Of a stretch of DNA of 64,000 nt, positions 16,957-24,834 are shown piece after piece. The notes beneath the pieces are model-generated. The model saw only the letters and a program-made list of their open reading frames with translations, was not told the origin of the DNA and did no database searches. The translations under genes and the position numbers were made by a program. The DNA is from Mycolicibacterium stellerae (GTDB taxonomy: Bacteria; Actinomycetota; Actinomycetes; Mycobacteriales; Mycobacteriaceae). Where the stretch lies: assembly GCF_003719305.1 (NCBI RefSeq), contig NZ_RARC01000003.1, positions 310,001 through 374,000 of the forward strand. The letters are read 5' to 3'. How positions within the stretch are numbered: the first letter of the stretch is position 1; the number at the start of each line of letters is the position of its first letter.

Positions 16957-17885
16957 CGCTGCGCCTGGAAGTCGTGCGTGTCCGGCCAGCGCCCGACAGT
17001 GTGGACGGCGCGGTCGCGGTCTACCAAGCGGGCCGTCATGCCCAACGACCGAATCCAATCCAGCGCGGCCAATCCGCGTACCACCGCAGCGGTTGACACG
17101 GTGTTGGCGGCGTAGCAGGTCTGTGCGGCGACGCTGACTGTTCGCCAAACCGGGTCCGCGGGCTGGCCCGTGCGAGGGTCGACGATGTGGTGCGCCAGTT
17201 GCTGGCCGCGCCACCACCGGCGGCGGACGGTGCTCGACGTGGCGAGCGCGGCGCCGGCGGGCAGCGCAATAGAACTCGCCGGATCGCCGTCGCTGTCGTG
17301 GACGAGCACCTGCCAGCCCCCGTCGGGCGCGGGTCCGGCGGTGGCGATGTCGCCGCCGAGGTTGACCAGTACGCCACTGCCGGTGATTTGGTGGACTCGC
17401 TCGGCGCACCGGTCGGCGGCGACCGCCTTGGCCGTGGCCCCGAGGTCGAGCAGTACGCCGGGCGGCACGGTGACAACGCGGCCCCGCAGCGTGACCGTTG
17501 ACCAGACCGCCGAGGGAACGATTGATGCGGCGGCGGGCATTGCGCTGTCTCGGCTGCCCGCGCCCGCTGCGTAACCGAGTGTGACCAGTGCGGCGCCCAC
17601 CGTTGGATCGACGTCGCCGTCGGTCTGTCGGGCCGCCGTCAGGGCGGCGTCGAGCAGGTCCGCCAGCGTCGCGCTGACCTGCGTGGGCCGACCGTGCGAC
17701 CTTGCCAGGGAGACGATTTCAGAGTCTGGTCTGAAGCGGGACGCGGCGGCGTCGATGGCGTCGAGCTGCGCGTCGACCTCTCGTCGGGCAGCGGACAGCG
17801 ATCCGGGGTCGGTGACCACGAGCTGCATGTCGGTTGTCCAACGCCGCCACCGAATTTGGGGGATCGCAGTGGTGTCAACGGTCAT
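16953..17885 (-). CDS. apbE: ApbE-like FAD:protein FMN transferase
   Basis: ApbE enzymes attach FMN covalently to Ser/Thr of extracytoplasmic or membrane proteins. The 310-residue product shows the family landmarks: MQLVVTDPG near the start, RFRPDSEIVSL, DPTVGAAL, LDLGATAKAVAADRC (the GxxAKG-like region), VNLGGDIATAG, and HHIVDPRTGQPAD with the metal-site aspartate. There is no clear lipobox. Start ATG 17885 overlaps the upstream Pro/Thr-rich gene by four bases. No FMN-binding-domain substrate with the usual SGAT-like motif is encoded in the cluster, so its target is either unusual or elsewhere; alternatively it works on the membrane reductase. Confidence 0.87.
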   Translation of the reverse strand: MTVDTTAIPQIRWRRWTTDMQLVVTDPGSLSAARREVDAQLDAIDAAASRFRPDSEIVSLARSHGRPTQVSATLADLLDAALTAARQTDGDVDPTVGAALVTLGYAAGAGSRDSAMPAAASIVPSAVWSTVTLRGRVVTVPPGVLLDLGATAKAVAADRCAERVHQITGSGVLVNLGGDIATAGPAPDGGWQVLVHDSDGDPASSIALPAGAALATSSTVRRRWWRGQQLAHHIVDPRTGQPADPVWRTVSVAAQTCYAANTVSTAAVVRGLAALDWIRSLGMTARLVDRDRAVHTVGRWPDTHDFQAQR

Positions 17886-18367
17886 GAGCCGTGGGACACC
17901 GTGACGTGCGGCGAGAAGTTCGGCGCCATCACCGTCGTCGGCGTGAGGGCACGCCGTCTGGTGGTTGGTGGCGCCACGGGTGTCTGAGTTCTCGGGGTGG
18001 GCTGAACGGTTTCGGTCGGCGGGGGAGCGGACGAGGGAGTGTAGGTCGGCAACGTGGTGGCGCGGGTCGTCGTCGGAGACGGCTCCACCGTCGGCTCGGG
18101 GCTCAACGGTTCGGGCGTCGCCGTCGGTTCGGGATTCGGCTGCGCCGGGTCGATGGAGGTAGCCGTTGAAGGCACGTCGAACACTGGCGTGGGGTCGGTT
18201 TCTGCCGGGGCGGGGTCGGTTGCGACGATCGGCGCTTCCGTCGCCGACGTTTTCATGGTGTCGGCATAGGCAAGGGTGGAGGTGCCCGCGACGCCGACGA
18301 TGCCGAGGCCGACGAGCGCCCACGAGGTGGCGGTGGCACGGCGGAAACCCGCACGGGGTGAATCCAT
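17882..18367 (-). CDS. Pro/Thr-rich exported or membrane-anchored protein
   Basis: A 161-residue protein not matching a family I recognise. Residues 1-35 hold a basic start and a hydrophobic segment ending near TLAYADT, a signal peptide or membrane anchor. The remainder is low complexity, rich in Pro, Thr, Glu and Ser with repeated TPEP/PTPR-type units, and resembles a wall-spanning linker. It lacks cysteines and has no flavinylation motif I can see. It is the first gene of the cluster, with its 3' end overlapping apbE by four bases, and it diverges from the response-regulator gene across a 62-base gap. It could tether or space the electron-transfer complex outside the membrane. Confidence 0.6.
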   Translation of the reverse strand: MDSPRAGFRRATATSWALVGLGIVGVAGTSTLAYADTMKTSATEAPIVATDPAPAETDPTPVFDVPSTATSIDPAQPNPEPTATPEPLSPEPTVEPSPTTTRATTLPTYTPSSAPPPTETVQPTPRTQTPVAPPTTRRRALTPTTVMAPNFSPHVTVSHGS

Positions 18368-18389
18368 GGCGCCAATGCTTGCAGCGGAT

Positions 18390-18407
18390 TCTTCGAGCTC
18401 TCGAAGA
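18390..18407. promoter_or_regulatory. Inverted repeat in divergent promoter (candidate operator)
   Basis: TCTTCGA at 18390-18396 and TCGAAGA at 18401-18407 are perfect inverted copies around GCTC, centred between the divergent electron-transfer cluster (start 18367) and the response-regulator gene (start 18430). Its position suits an operator controlling both transcripts. OmpR-type regulators more often bind direct repeats, so another regulator or an RNA hairpin is possible. Confidence 0.45.
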
Positions 18408-18429
18408 TCTGGCGTGGCACGCTCGTCTG

Positions 18430-19104
18430 GTGGCCGATGGGACCGCGAAGCTGACCCTGCTCGTCGTCGAAGACGACCGCGCGCTGAGCGCGATGCTCGT
18501 CGAGTTGTTCACCGACGAGGGATATCGGGTCGATGCCGTTTACGACGGTCAACAGGGGCTGCACCGCGGCCTGACGGCGCAATACGACGCGATGGTCGTC
18601 GATCGCGGGCTGCCGGTAATGGATGGCGTCGACCTGGTCGAGGTGCTCAGATCGCGGGGAATCACAACCCCTGTCCTCGTGCTGACCGCCCGCGGTGCGG
18701 TTGCCGATCGCGTGGCCGGACTCGACGCAGGGGCGCAGGATTACCTGGTCAAGCCATTCGAGATACCAGAACTGCTGGCCCGGATCCGCGCCCTGGTTCG
18801 ACGGCCGGACGGCAACTCCACGCTGCGCGTCGACGGTCTTTGTCTGGATCGGGTGACCCGCACCGTCAGCGGCCGTCGAGTCGGCGCTGATGTCGAGTTG
18901 TCCGAGCGGGAGGCGGCGTTGCTCAGTGTCCTGATGAAGGCTCCAGGACGGATCCACACCCGCGGTCAACTGCTCAGCTCGGCGTTCGGCGGCGTCGATA
19001 CCCCAGGGGTGGTCGATACCTACGTGCACTATCTACGTCGCAAACTGGGTCGAGGCATCGTGCGGACGGTCCATGGCACCGGATACCGCCTCGGAATCGA
19101 ATGA
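18430..19104 (+). CDS. OmpR-family response regulator
   Basis: A 224-residue two-domain DNA-binding regulator. The receiver has the acidic pair in VVEDD, phospho-acceptor Asp in VVDRGLP, a switch Thr in VLTARG and Lys in DYLVKPFE. A winged-helix effector follows, with LSEREAALLSVLMKAPGRI and the recognition segment DTYVHYLRRKLG. The start is GTG 18430; the longer frame to 18166 shadows the divergent gene. It overlaps the histidine-kinase gene by four bases, forming one operon. Divergence from the Pro/Thr-rich/apbE cluster suggests control of that cluster. Confidence 0.9.
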   Translation: MADGTAKLTLLVVEDDRALSAMLVELFTDEGYRVDAVYDGQQGLHRGLTAQYDAMVVDRGLPVMDGVDLVEVLRSRGITTPVLVLTARGAVADRVAGLDAGAQDYLVKPFEIPELLARIRALVRRPDGNSTLRVDGLCLDRVTRTVSGRRVGADVELSEREAALLSVLMKAPGRIHTRGQLLSSAFGGVDTPGVVDTYVHYLRRKLGRGIVRTVHGTGYRLGIE

Positions 19105-20315
19105 CGCCCGATAGCGACCTCGCCATCGTGCGCCGCGCAGGCCGGATCGCTGCCCTGCAGGCTTCGCTTGCCCTGGCAGCGGTGCTGCTGGTGGTGGGCG
19201 CGGTGGTCTTCCTCGTCGACGTGCGCATGCAGAACCAGCAGATCGCCAGCCAGCTGACCTCGGTGGCGTCGACGGCCGACGATGCGGTAGATCCGCCGCC
19301 AGGCATGCAACTCATCCTGCGTGACCAGGCAGGCGGGGTGCAGGCAAGTGCCCGAGGCTTGCCGACGGCCGATCTGCTCGAGCGCCCCGCGGGTTTCTCC
19401 GACGTTCGCATCGACGGGGTGTCGAACCGCGTTCTCGTCGCCGACAAGTCCGAAGGCAGGGTGGTCGTGCTGCTGGCGATGGACTCATACCAGACGGCCC
19501 GCCACCGCCTGCTGCTGTCGCTCGGCGCGGCCGAACTCGCCGGAATCCTTGCCTCGATCGCGGTCGTCGTCCTGCTTTCGAGACGTTCCCTGCGGCCGCT
19601 TACCGAGGCATTGGCGATGCAGCGACGCTTCGTCGCCGATGCCTCGCACGAACTTCGAGCGCCGCTGACGGTGCTGCACACCAGGATTCAGTTGCTCGCC
19701 CGCCGGTTCGACGACGGCGACGCCCACCACGCCAAGACAGAGGTCGACGCTCTCGCCGCCGACACCAGGGCGTTGGGCGAGGTGATCGAGGATCTTCTGG
19801 CCTCGGCTTCGATGTCCAGAAACGATATTTCTCGGGTTCGGGTCGATGTATCGGCCCTCGTCGATGAGGTTCACCACAGCATGGTCGAGCACGCACAATC
19901 AGCCGGGGTGAACCTCATCGTTACGCCGACCACCGACACCGCTGGAACAGGTTTGGCCGTCATGGGATCTGCTGCGGCACTGCGGCGTGCCCTGACCTCG
20001 CTGGTCGACAACGCCCTTGCCCACGAACACGTCGGCGGGACCGTGGAGATCCACCTTGGCCGCCGGGGACCCGACGTCCTCATCGAGGTCCGCGACGACG
20101 GGGTCGGCGTCGATCCCGACATGACGGAAACACTGTTCGCAAGGTTCGCCCACGGTCAGAGTCATACCTCGACGGCGGGTCGTGAACGTTACGGAATCGG
20201 GCTTGCGCTCGTCGGAGAAATCGTGCGCGCACACCGCGGCGACATCGGCGTCACGCAGACGCCCGGCGGCGGAGCGACGTTCTGGCTCACCCTGCCAAGC
20301 GCGCAGTCGGTCTAG
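19101..20315 (+). CDS. Sensor histidine kinase
   Basis: A 404-residue membrane sensor kinase. One helix near residues 17-40, a short extracytoplasmic region of about 100 residues, a second helix near 143-165, then the phospho-acceptor motif ADASHELRAPLTVL, N-box region SLVDNALAHEH, and catalytic glycines DDGVGVD and GIGLALV. It lacks a clear HAMP domain. The small sensor loop shows no known ligand domain. Its natural partner is the response regulator encoded just upstream with a four-base overlap. The input signal could be the redox state of the neighbouring electron-transfer system, but that is inference. Confidence 0.9.
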   Translation: MTPDSDLAIVRRAGRIAALQASLALAAVLLVVGAVVFLVDVRMQNQQIASQLTSVASTADDAVDPPPGMQLILRDQAGGVQASARGLPTADLLERPAGFSDVRIDGVSNRVLVADKSEGRVVVLLAMDSYQTARHRLLLSLGAAELAGILASIAVVVLLSRRSLRPLTEALAMQRRFVADASHELRAPLTVLHTRIQLLARRFDDGDAHHAKTEVDALAADTRALGEVIEDLLASASMSRNDISRVRVDVSALVDEVHHSMVEHAQSAGVNLIVTPTTDTAGTGLAVMGSAAALRRALTSLVDNALAHEHVGGTVEIHLGRRGPDVLIEVRDDGVGVDPDMTETLFARFAHGQSHTSTAGRERYGIGLALVGEIVRAHRGDIGVTQTPGGGATFWLTLPSAQSV

Positions 20316-20357
20316 AAGCCGACGCTCGCGGCCAAGCGCAGTGCCCAGCATTCTCGG

Positions 20358-21587
20358 TCAGCCGAATGCCAATGACGCTGCCAGCGCAATCACGCAGGCC
20401 AGTACGACCGCCGTGGTCAGCGCATAGGCGACCGAGCCCGCTTTGCCCACTTTGAACGCGCCCATCAGGTCTTCGTCGCGGCCGATGCCGATCATCACCA
20501 GAAGCAGAGGGATCAACAGCACGGCGTTGAGGATCTGCGTAGCAACCAGGATCGTGACCAACGGCGCGTTGGGGATCATGACGAGCGAAGCGCCCAGCAC
20601 CGTGACGAGTCCAAACGTGACATAGAACGTCTTGGCTTCGCTGTACGGATCATCCAGTGCGGCTTCGAAACCCGCGTATTCGCACACCGAATAGGCGGTC
20701 GACAGCGGCAGCAGGGATGCGGCGAGAAGAGCCGCACCGATCAGACCGACGGCGAAGAGGGTGGACGCCGCACCGCCCGCGAGCGGTTGCAGCGCCACCG
20801 CGGCATCGGTGGCGTCGTTGATTGAGCGGCCCTCGCGGTGCAGGGTGGCGGCACACGCGATGACAACGAAGAAGCCGATGATGCCGGTGAGCACAGCTCC
20901 TGTGACGACGTCGATGCGCTCCAGCTTCAAATCCTCTGTCCGCAGTTTCTTGTCGACGGCGTAGGACTGGATGAATGACAACCCCCACGGTGCGAGGGTG
21001 GTTCCGACGGTGGCGGTGACGATGGCGATCGCGTCAGCGTTGACGGGCATCGTTGGCACAACCAGACCATGGGCGGCGGAACCCCAGTCGGGATGAGCAA
21101 GAAAGCCCGAGGCGATGTAGGCCAGAAACACCGTCGACAACAACAGCAGAAGATGCTCGACCCGGTGGAAGCTCCCGCGCAGCACGAGGACTGAGACGAT
21201 CAGGGCGGCGGCTGGAACGCTGAAGTAGCGGCCGATCCCGAACAACTCGAAACCCGCCGCTATGCCGGCAAATTCGGCGCAAGTCGTGCCGACGTTGGCA
21301 ACGACGAGGGCGGCAAGGACGGCACCGCCAAGCCGGACCCCGTAGCGTTGGCGCACCAGACCGATCAAGCCCTGGCCCGTGACAACCCCGGTACGGGCCG
21401 CAAGGGCGTGGAACATCACAAGCGCGACGGTGGACAGCAAGAGTACCCAGAGAAGCTGGTAGCCGTAGTCGGCTCCAAGCACCGAGTACGTGGTGATGCC
21501 TGCTGGATCGTCGTCGGACAGGCCGGCAAGAAGTCCAGGCCCGACAACGGCCAGCAAGGCGCCGAGCGTCAGCCCGCGACGCTTCAC
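20358..21587 (-). CDS. NRAMP-related divalent metal transporter, NRMT-like
   Basis: A 409-residue transporter with about eleven helices of the NRAMP fold. The opening segment reads GPGLLAGLSDDDPAGITTYS: the metal-binding DPGN of helix 1 is DPAG, replacing the key Asn by Gly. In helix 6 the MPH motif is replaced by APW (TTLAPWGLSF), removing the Met that favours transition metals. Both changes correspond to those described for NRAMP-related magnesium transporters. The upstream PRC/MgtE-N gene overlaps its start by four bases, which fits magnesium handling. Classical proton-coupled Mn2+ uptake is therefore less likely. No DosR-like box is near. Confidence 0.8.
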   Translation of the reverse strand: MKRRGLTLGALLAVVGPGLLAGLSDDDPAGITTYSVLGADYGYQLLWVLLLSTVALVMFHALAARTGVVTGQGLIGLVRQRYGVRLGGAVLAALVVANVGTTCAEFAGIAAGFELFGIGRYFSVPAAALIVSVLVLRGSFHRVEHLLLLLSTVFLAYIASGFLAHPDWGSAAHGLVVPTMPVNADAIAIVTATVGTTLAPWGLSFIQSYAVDKKLRTEDLKLERIDVVTGAVLTGIIGFFVVIACAATLHREGRSINDATDAAVALQPLAGGAASTLFAVGLIGAALLAASLLPLSTAYSVCEYAGFEAALDDPYSEAKTFYVTFGLVTVLGASLVMIPNAPLVTILVATQILNAVLLIPLLLVMIGIGRDEDLMGAFKVGKAGSVAYALTTAVVLACVIALAASLAFG

Positions 21588-22384
21588 GGCCCTGGCTCCC
21601 GCAGCGCGTGGCGGCGGCGCGGCCAGACCCGCGAGCGCAGGAAATGGCGGTCGCGCAAGGCCGATGGCGCACCGGACATCGCACGAAGAATCCGCTCACC
21701 GACCGCTGGGTGGCTGGCGCGGATCACTTCGGCGGCCAGATCGGGGCCCTTGGCGGCAAGCACTTCGGTGGCGGCCTCAATGTCGAGCCGCGCGATGAGG
21801 GCCGCCAAGCCGCGCACATCCAACAGGTGGATGGCCGAGCGTGGGGTTGCCAGTTGGACGGCATGCCCGCGTTCTGAGGTCAGGTGCAGATCAGTCCAGG
21901 CGACGACATCGCCCCGCGCCCGCGACGCCACCTTTCCCAGGCCGAGACGCCGCAGCACCGCGCCGAAGCCCACTTCGACGCCGACGAGTTCCAAGCGGCG
22001 ATTGGGGCGGTGAGCGAGCACCACATCGGCGACGCGGGCGAGTCGCTGCCCGGCGATGTCGACGATCTGCGTGTCGAGAACGTCACGCATCAGCCAAATT
22101 TCATCGAGGTGCAGCGCGTCATGGACGGAGGCAACGGCGAAATCAGCTCCGTTCGAGGTCAATTCGATGGCATTGGGCTTGAAGGCCTTGACAGTCTCCC
22201 AAGGCACCAACAAGTCCAGCTCATGTTTGCGCCGCACCAGAATTCGTTCGACGAGCGCGGCCATTTCGTCTACGCCGAGGCCGGCCGTCATGTCGGCGAC
22301 ACGGCCGAGCACACGACCATCCGAACCTCGCACGTCGAGGCCGGCAATTCTGCTGAGCAACAGCACGACAGCAGCATGCCCCAA
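21584..22384 (-). CDS. PRC-barrel plus MgtE-N-like cytoplasmic protein
   Basis: A 266-residue soluble protein. Residues 10-85 form a PRC-barrel-like unit (DVRGSDGRVLGRVADMTAG) and residues about 95-160 a second one (DTQIVDIAGQRLARVADVV). The C-terminal third resembles the MgtE N-terminal superhelical domain (LIARLDIEAATEVLAAKGPD; repeated A-A-E turns), which in MgtE senses magnesium. Four-base overlap with the NRAMP-related gene means coupled translation and probably a regulatory subunit for that transporter. MgtE channel helices are absent. Confidence 0.75.
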   Translation of the reverse strand: MGHAAVVLLLSRIAGLDVRGSDGRVLGRVADMTAGLGVDEMAALVERILVRRKHELDLLVPWETVKAFKPNAIELTSNGADFAVASVHDALHLDEIWLMRDVLDTQIVDIAGQRLARVADVVLAHRPNRRLELVGVEVGFGAVLRRLGLGKVASRARGDVVAWTDLHLTSERGHAVQLATPRSAIHLLDVRGLAALIARLDIEAATEVLAAKGPDLAAEVIRASHPAVGERILRAMSGAPSALRDRHFLRSRVWPRRRHALREPGP

Positions 22385-22531
22385 TAGCCGCTTGAAGATC
22401 GGCGAAAAGGTGTCTATCGCTGTGTCAGGTGACCGTCGCCGGTGGAAACCCGCACAACTGCCTTCTCCGCGAGTACTTCGTGCCCTTGGCTGCTGCAGCA
22501 GCAGGCGTAGTCGGTCAGGACGCTGACGTCA

Positions 22532-22882
22532 CTACTCCGCTAGGGGGTTTGGTGGCAATGCGGCCACCGTCGGGGTGTCGACGCCCACCCGCCCGACGCC
22601 CTCAGCGCCACCAGGTGCGCCCAGCGGCTCGGCACGGCCCGGCAGCACGGATTGGAAGAACGCCGCGTTGTCGGCGAGGTGCCAAAGCTCGTCGTCGGGC
22701 AGGTCGGTCTCGTACTCGATTGCCTCGAGCCTGCAGACCAACTTGCATGCGCCGCAATCCACGCACTCGTCGGGGTTGATGTACAGGGAGCGTGCGCCTT
22801 CGTATATGCAGTCCGCCGGACACTCCATGACACACGACTTGTCCATCACGTCAACGCACGCAGAGCCGATCACATAGGTCAT
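22532..22882 (-). CDS. fdxA: Seven-iron ferredoxin FdxA (Rv2007c type)
   Basis: A 116-residue soluble electron carrier with one 3Fe-4S and one 4Fe-4S cluster. Ligands: Cys9, Cys17 and Cys21-Pro (ACVDVMDKSCVMECP) for the first, and ECVDCGACKLVC for the second, with Arg instead of Pro after its last cysteine. The C-terminal region (AAFFQSVLPGRAEPLG) matches mycobacterial FdxA, a DosR-regulon gene. The start is ATG 22882 and a DosR-like box lies 59 bases upstream. It ends 147 bases before the PRC/MgtE-N gene on the same strand. Likely partners are low-potential reductases made under hypoxia. Confidence 0.93.
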   Translation of the reverse strand: MTYVIGSACVDVMDKSCVMECPADCIYEGARSLYINPDECVDCGACKLVCRLEAIEYETDLPDDELWHLADNAAFFQSVLPGRAEPLGAPGGAEGVGRVGVDTPTVAALPPNPLAE

Positions 22883-22918
22883 GACACGACGATAGAAAAT
22901 GTCTGCGGCATGGCAGGG

Positions 22919-22954
22919 GAGGCAAACGGCACCATCAGAAGTGACTTTCGTCCT
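22919..22954 (-). promoter_or_regulatory. DosR-like boxes upstream of fdxA
   Basis: GTGACTTTCGTCCT at 22941-22954 matches at 11 of 14 positions; a weak companion, GAGGCAAACGGCAC at 22919-22932 (8 of 14), starts 22 bases nearer the gene. They fill the 80-base gap between the acyl-CoA synthetase stop and fdxA. Confidence 0.65.
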
Positions 22955-22962
22955 CTGACAGG

Positions 22963-24834
22963 CTACCCACGCAGAACGGGGCGCAGCGCGTGCAGGATGT
23001 CGGGGTCCTCGATCGTCGAGGGTGGCGGCTCCTCATGTCCGTGGGCGATAGAGCGCATCGCCTTGCGTAAGATCTTGCCGGAGCGAGTCTTTGGTAATGC
23101 GGCGACAACGTCCACCTGTTTCAGGCACGCAACGGCACCGATCTCGTCACGAACCAGCTTTACCAACTCGGCGGCAAGGCCCGCCGGTGACACACCGTCC
23201 TGCAGGACAACGAATCCACGAGGGATCTGCCCCTTGATCTCGTCGGCGACCCCGATAACCGCGCATTCCGCGACCGCCGGGTGCGACGCCAGCACGGCTT
23301 CCATCTGACCTGTGGACAGTCGGTGTCCCGCCACGTTGATGACGTCGTCGATGCGGCCCATGACGAACAGGTATCCGTCCTCGTCGACGTATCCGCCGTC
23401 ACCGGTCAGGTAGTAGCCGGGATGTTCGCACAGATAGGACGACTCGAACCGGGCATCGTCATTCCACAGCGTCGGGAAGGTTCCCGGCGGCAGCGGCAGC
23501 GTCAGGCAGATCGCGCCCTCCTCTCCGGTCGCGCAGCCGGTTCCGTCGGCGTGCAGAATGGCGATCTCATAGCCCGGCATGGCCACCGCGGGTGATCCCG
23601 GCTTTATCGACATCGGCTCGATACCCATTGGATTGGCGGCGATCGCCCATCCGGTTTCTGTCTGCCACCAGTGATCGATGACCGGGATCCCCAGCTTCTC
23701 GGTCGCCCAGTGATAAGTGTCCGGGTCGAGTCGCTCCCCGGCAAAGAACAGCGATTTCAGGCAATCGAGGTTGTAGCGGGTCAGCCAGACGCCGTTGGGA
23801 TCCTCTTTGCGGATCGCTCGGATCGCAGTCGGGGCGGTGAACAACGCCTTGACGCGATGTTCGGCGATCACCCGCCAGAATGCACCGGGATCGGGTGTGC
23901 CAACGGGCTTTCCCTCGTACAGCACCGTCGTAGCGCCTGCGAGCAGCGGTCCGTACACGATGTACGAGTGCCCGACCACCCAACCGACGTCGGAGGCGGC
24001 CCAAAAGGTGTCACCCGGATCGATGCCGTAGATGTGCCGCATGCTCCAAAGCAATGCCACAGCATGACCGCCGTTGTCGCGCACGATTCCCTTTGGCTTA
24101 CCCGTCGTTCCCGACGTGTAGAGGATGTAGAGGGGATCGGTGGCAGCGACCGGCACCGGGGGGGTGGCTACCGCATCGGCCACGACGTCGTCCCAGTCAA
24201 GGTCCCGCCCGTCAACGAGGTTGCATCGCAGCTGGTCTCGCTGCACAACGACGCAGTGACGCGGGGGATGGCTGCTGGCGGTAATCGCGGCGTCGAGCAT
24301 CGGCTTGTACTCGACCACTCGACTCGGCTCGATACCGCATGACGCGGTCACGATCACCACGGGTTGGGCGTCGTCGATCCGCGCCGCCAGTTCGTGCGCC
24401 GCGAATCCTCCGAAGACCACCGAATGAACCGCCCCGATGCGCGCGCAGGCCAGCATCGCGATGACAGCCTCGGGGATCATCGGCATGTAGATGACCACAC
24501 GGTCACCCTTGGCAACCCCCAAGCTGCGCAGCGCACCCGCGAAACGCGAAGTGACATCGAGCAGCTCGCCATAGCTATAGGTGTGCAAGGTTCCGGTCAC
24601 CGGCGAGTCGTAGATCAGCGCCGCCTGTTCCGCGCGGCCCGCTTCGACATGACGGTCCAAGGCGTTGGCGCAGGTATTCAGTTCGGCATCGGGAAACCAT
24701 CGGTAGAACGGCGGTGTGCTGTCATCGAGGATCTGTTGCGGTGGCCGACCCCAGCTGACCTCTCGCGCCGCCTCCCGCCAGAAGCCTGCGGGGTCGCTCA
24801 GGCTCGACTGGTAGACGTCGCGGTAGCGGCTCAT
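22963..24834 (-). CDS. Acyl-CoA synthetase of the PrpE/acetyl-CoA synthetase type
   Basis: A 623-residue cytoplasmic enzyme that activates a short-chain acid (propionate or acetate) to its CoA thioester with ATP. Motifs: ATP-loop YTSGTTGKPKGIV, signature DHWWQTETGW, hinge YLTGDGGYVDEDGY, and the catalytic lysine in PKTRSGKILRKAMR, a site regulated by acetylation in relatives. The Asp-Pro-x-x-Phe-Trp opening (SDPAGFWREAAREVSW) favours the PrpE-like subgroup. Start ATG 24834 overlaps the nitroreductase stop by four bases, so it is translationally coupled to a DosR-type gene; it may recycle propionate or acetate from lipid turnover in hypoxia. The frame extends to 25290 only as a shadow. Confidence 0.88.
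   Translation of the reverse strand: MSRYRDVYQSSLSDPAGFWREAAREVSWGRPPQQILDDSTPPFYRWFPDAELNTCANALDRHVEAGRAEQAALIYDSPVTGTLHTYSYGELLDVTSRFAGALRSLGVAKGDRVVIYMPMIPEAVIAMLACARIGAVHSVVFGGFAAHELAARIDDAQPVVIVTASCGIEPSRVVEYKPMLDAAITASSHPPRHCVVVQRDQLRCNLVDGRDLDWDDVVADAVATPPVPVAATDPLYILYTSGTTGKPKGIVRDNGGHAVALLWSMRHIYGIDPGDTFWAASDVGWVVGHSYIVYGPLLAGATTVLYEGKPVGTPDPGAFWRVIAEHRVKALFTAPTAIRAIRKEDPNGVWLTRYNLDCLKSLFFAGERLDPDTYHWATEKLGIPVIDHWWQTETGWAIAANPMGIEPMSIKPGSPAVAMPGYEIAILHADGTGCATGEEGAICLTLPLPPGTFPTLWNDDARFESSYLCEHPGYYLTGDGGYVDEDGYLFVMGRIDDVINVAGHRLSTGQMEAVLASHPAVAECAVIGVADEIKGQIPRGFVVLQDGVSPAGLAAELVKLVRDEIGAVACLKQVDVVAALPKTRSGKILRKAMRSIAHGHEEPPPSTIEDPDILHALRPVLRG

Noticed and set aside
22385..22531. Possible metal riboswitch before the PRC/MgtE-N gene
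   Set aside because: The 147-base gap shows no conserved M-box or Mn-riboswitch core that I can recognise and no strong terminator hairpin.
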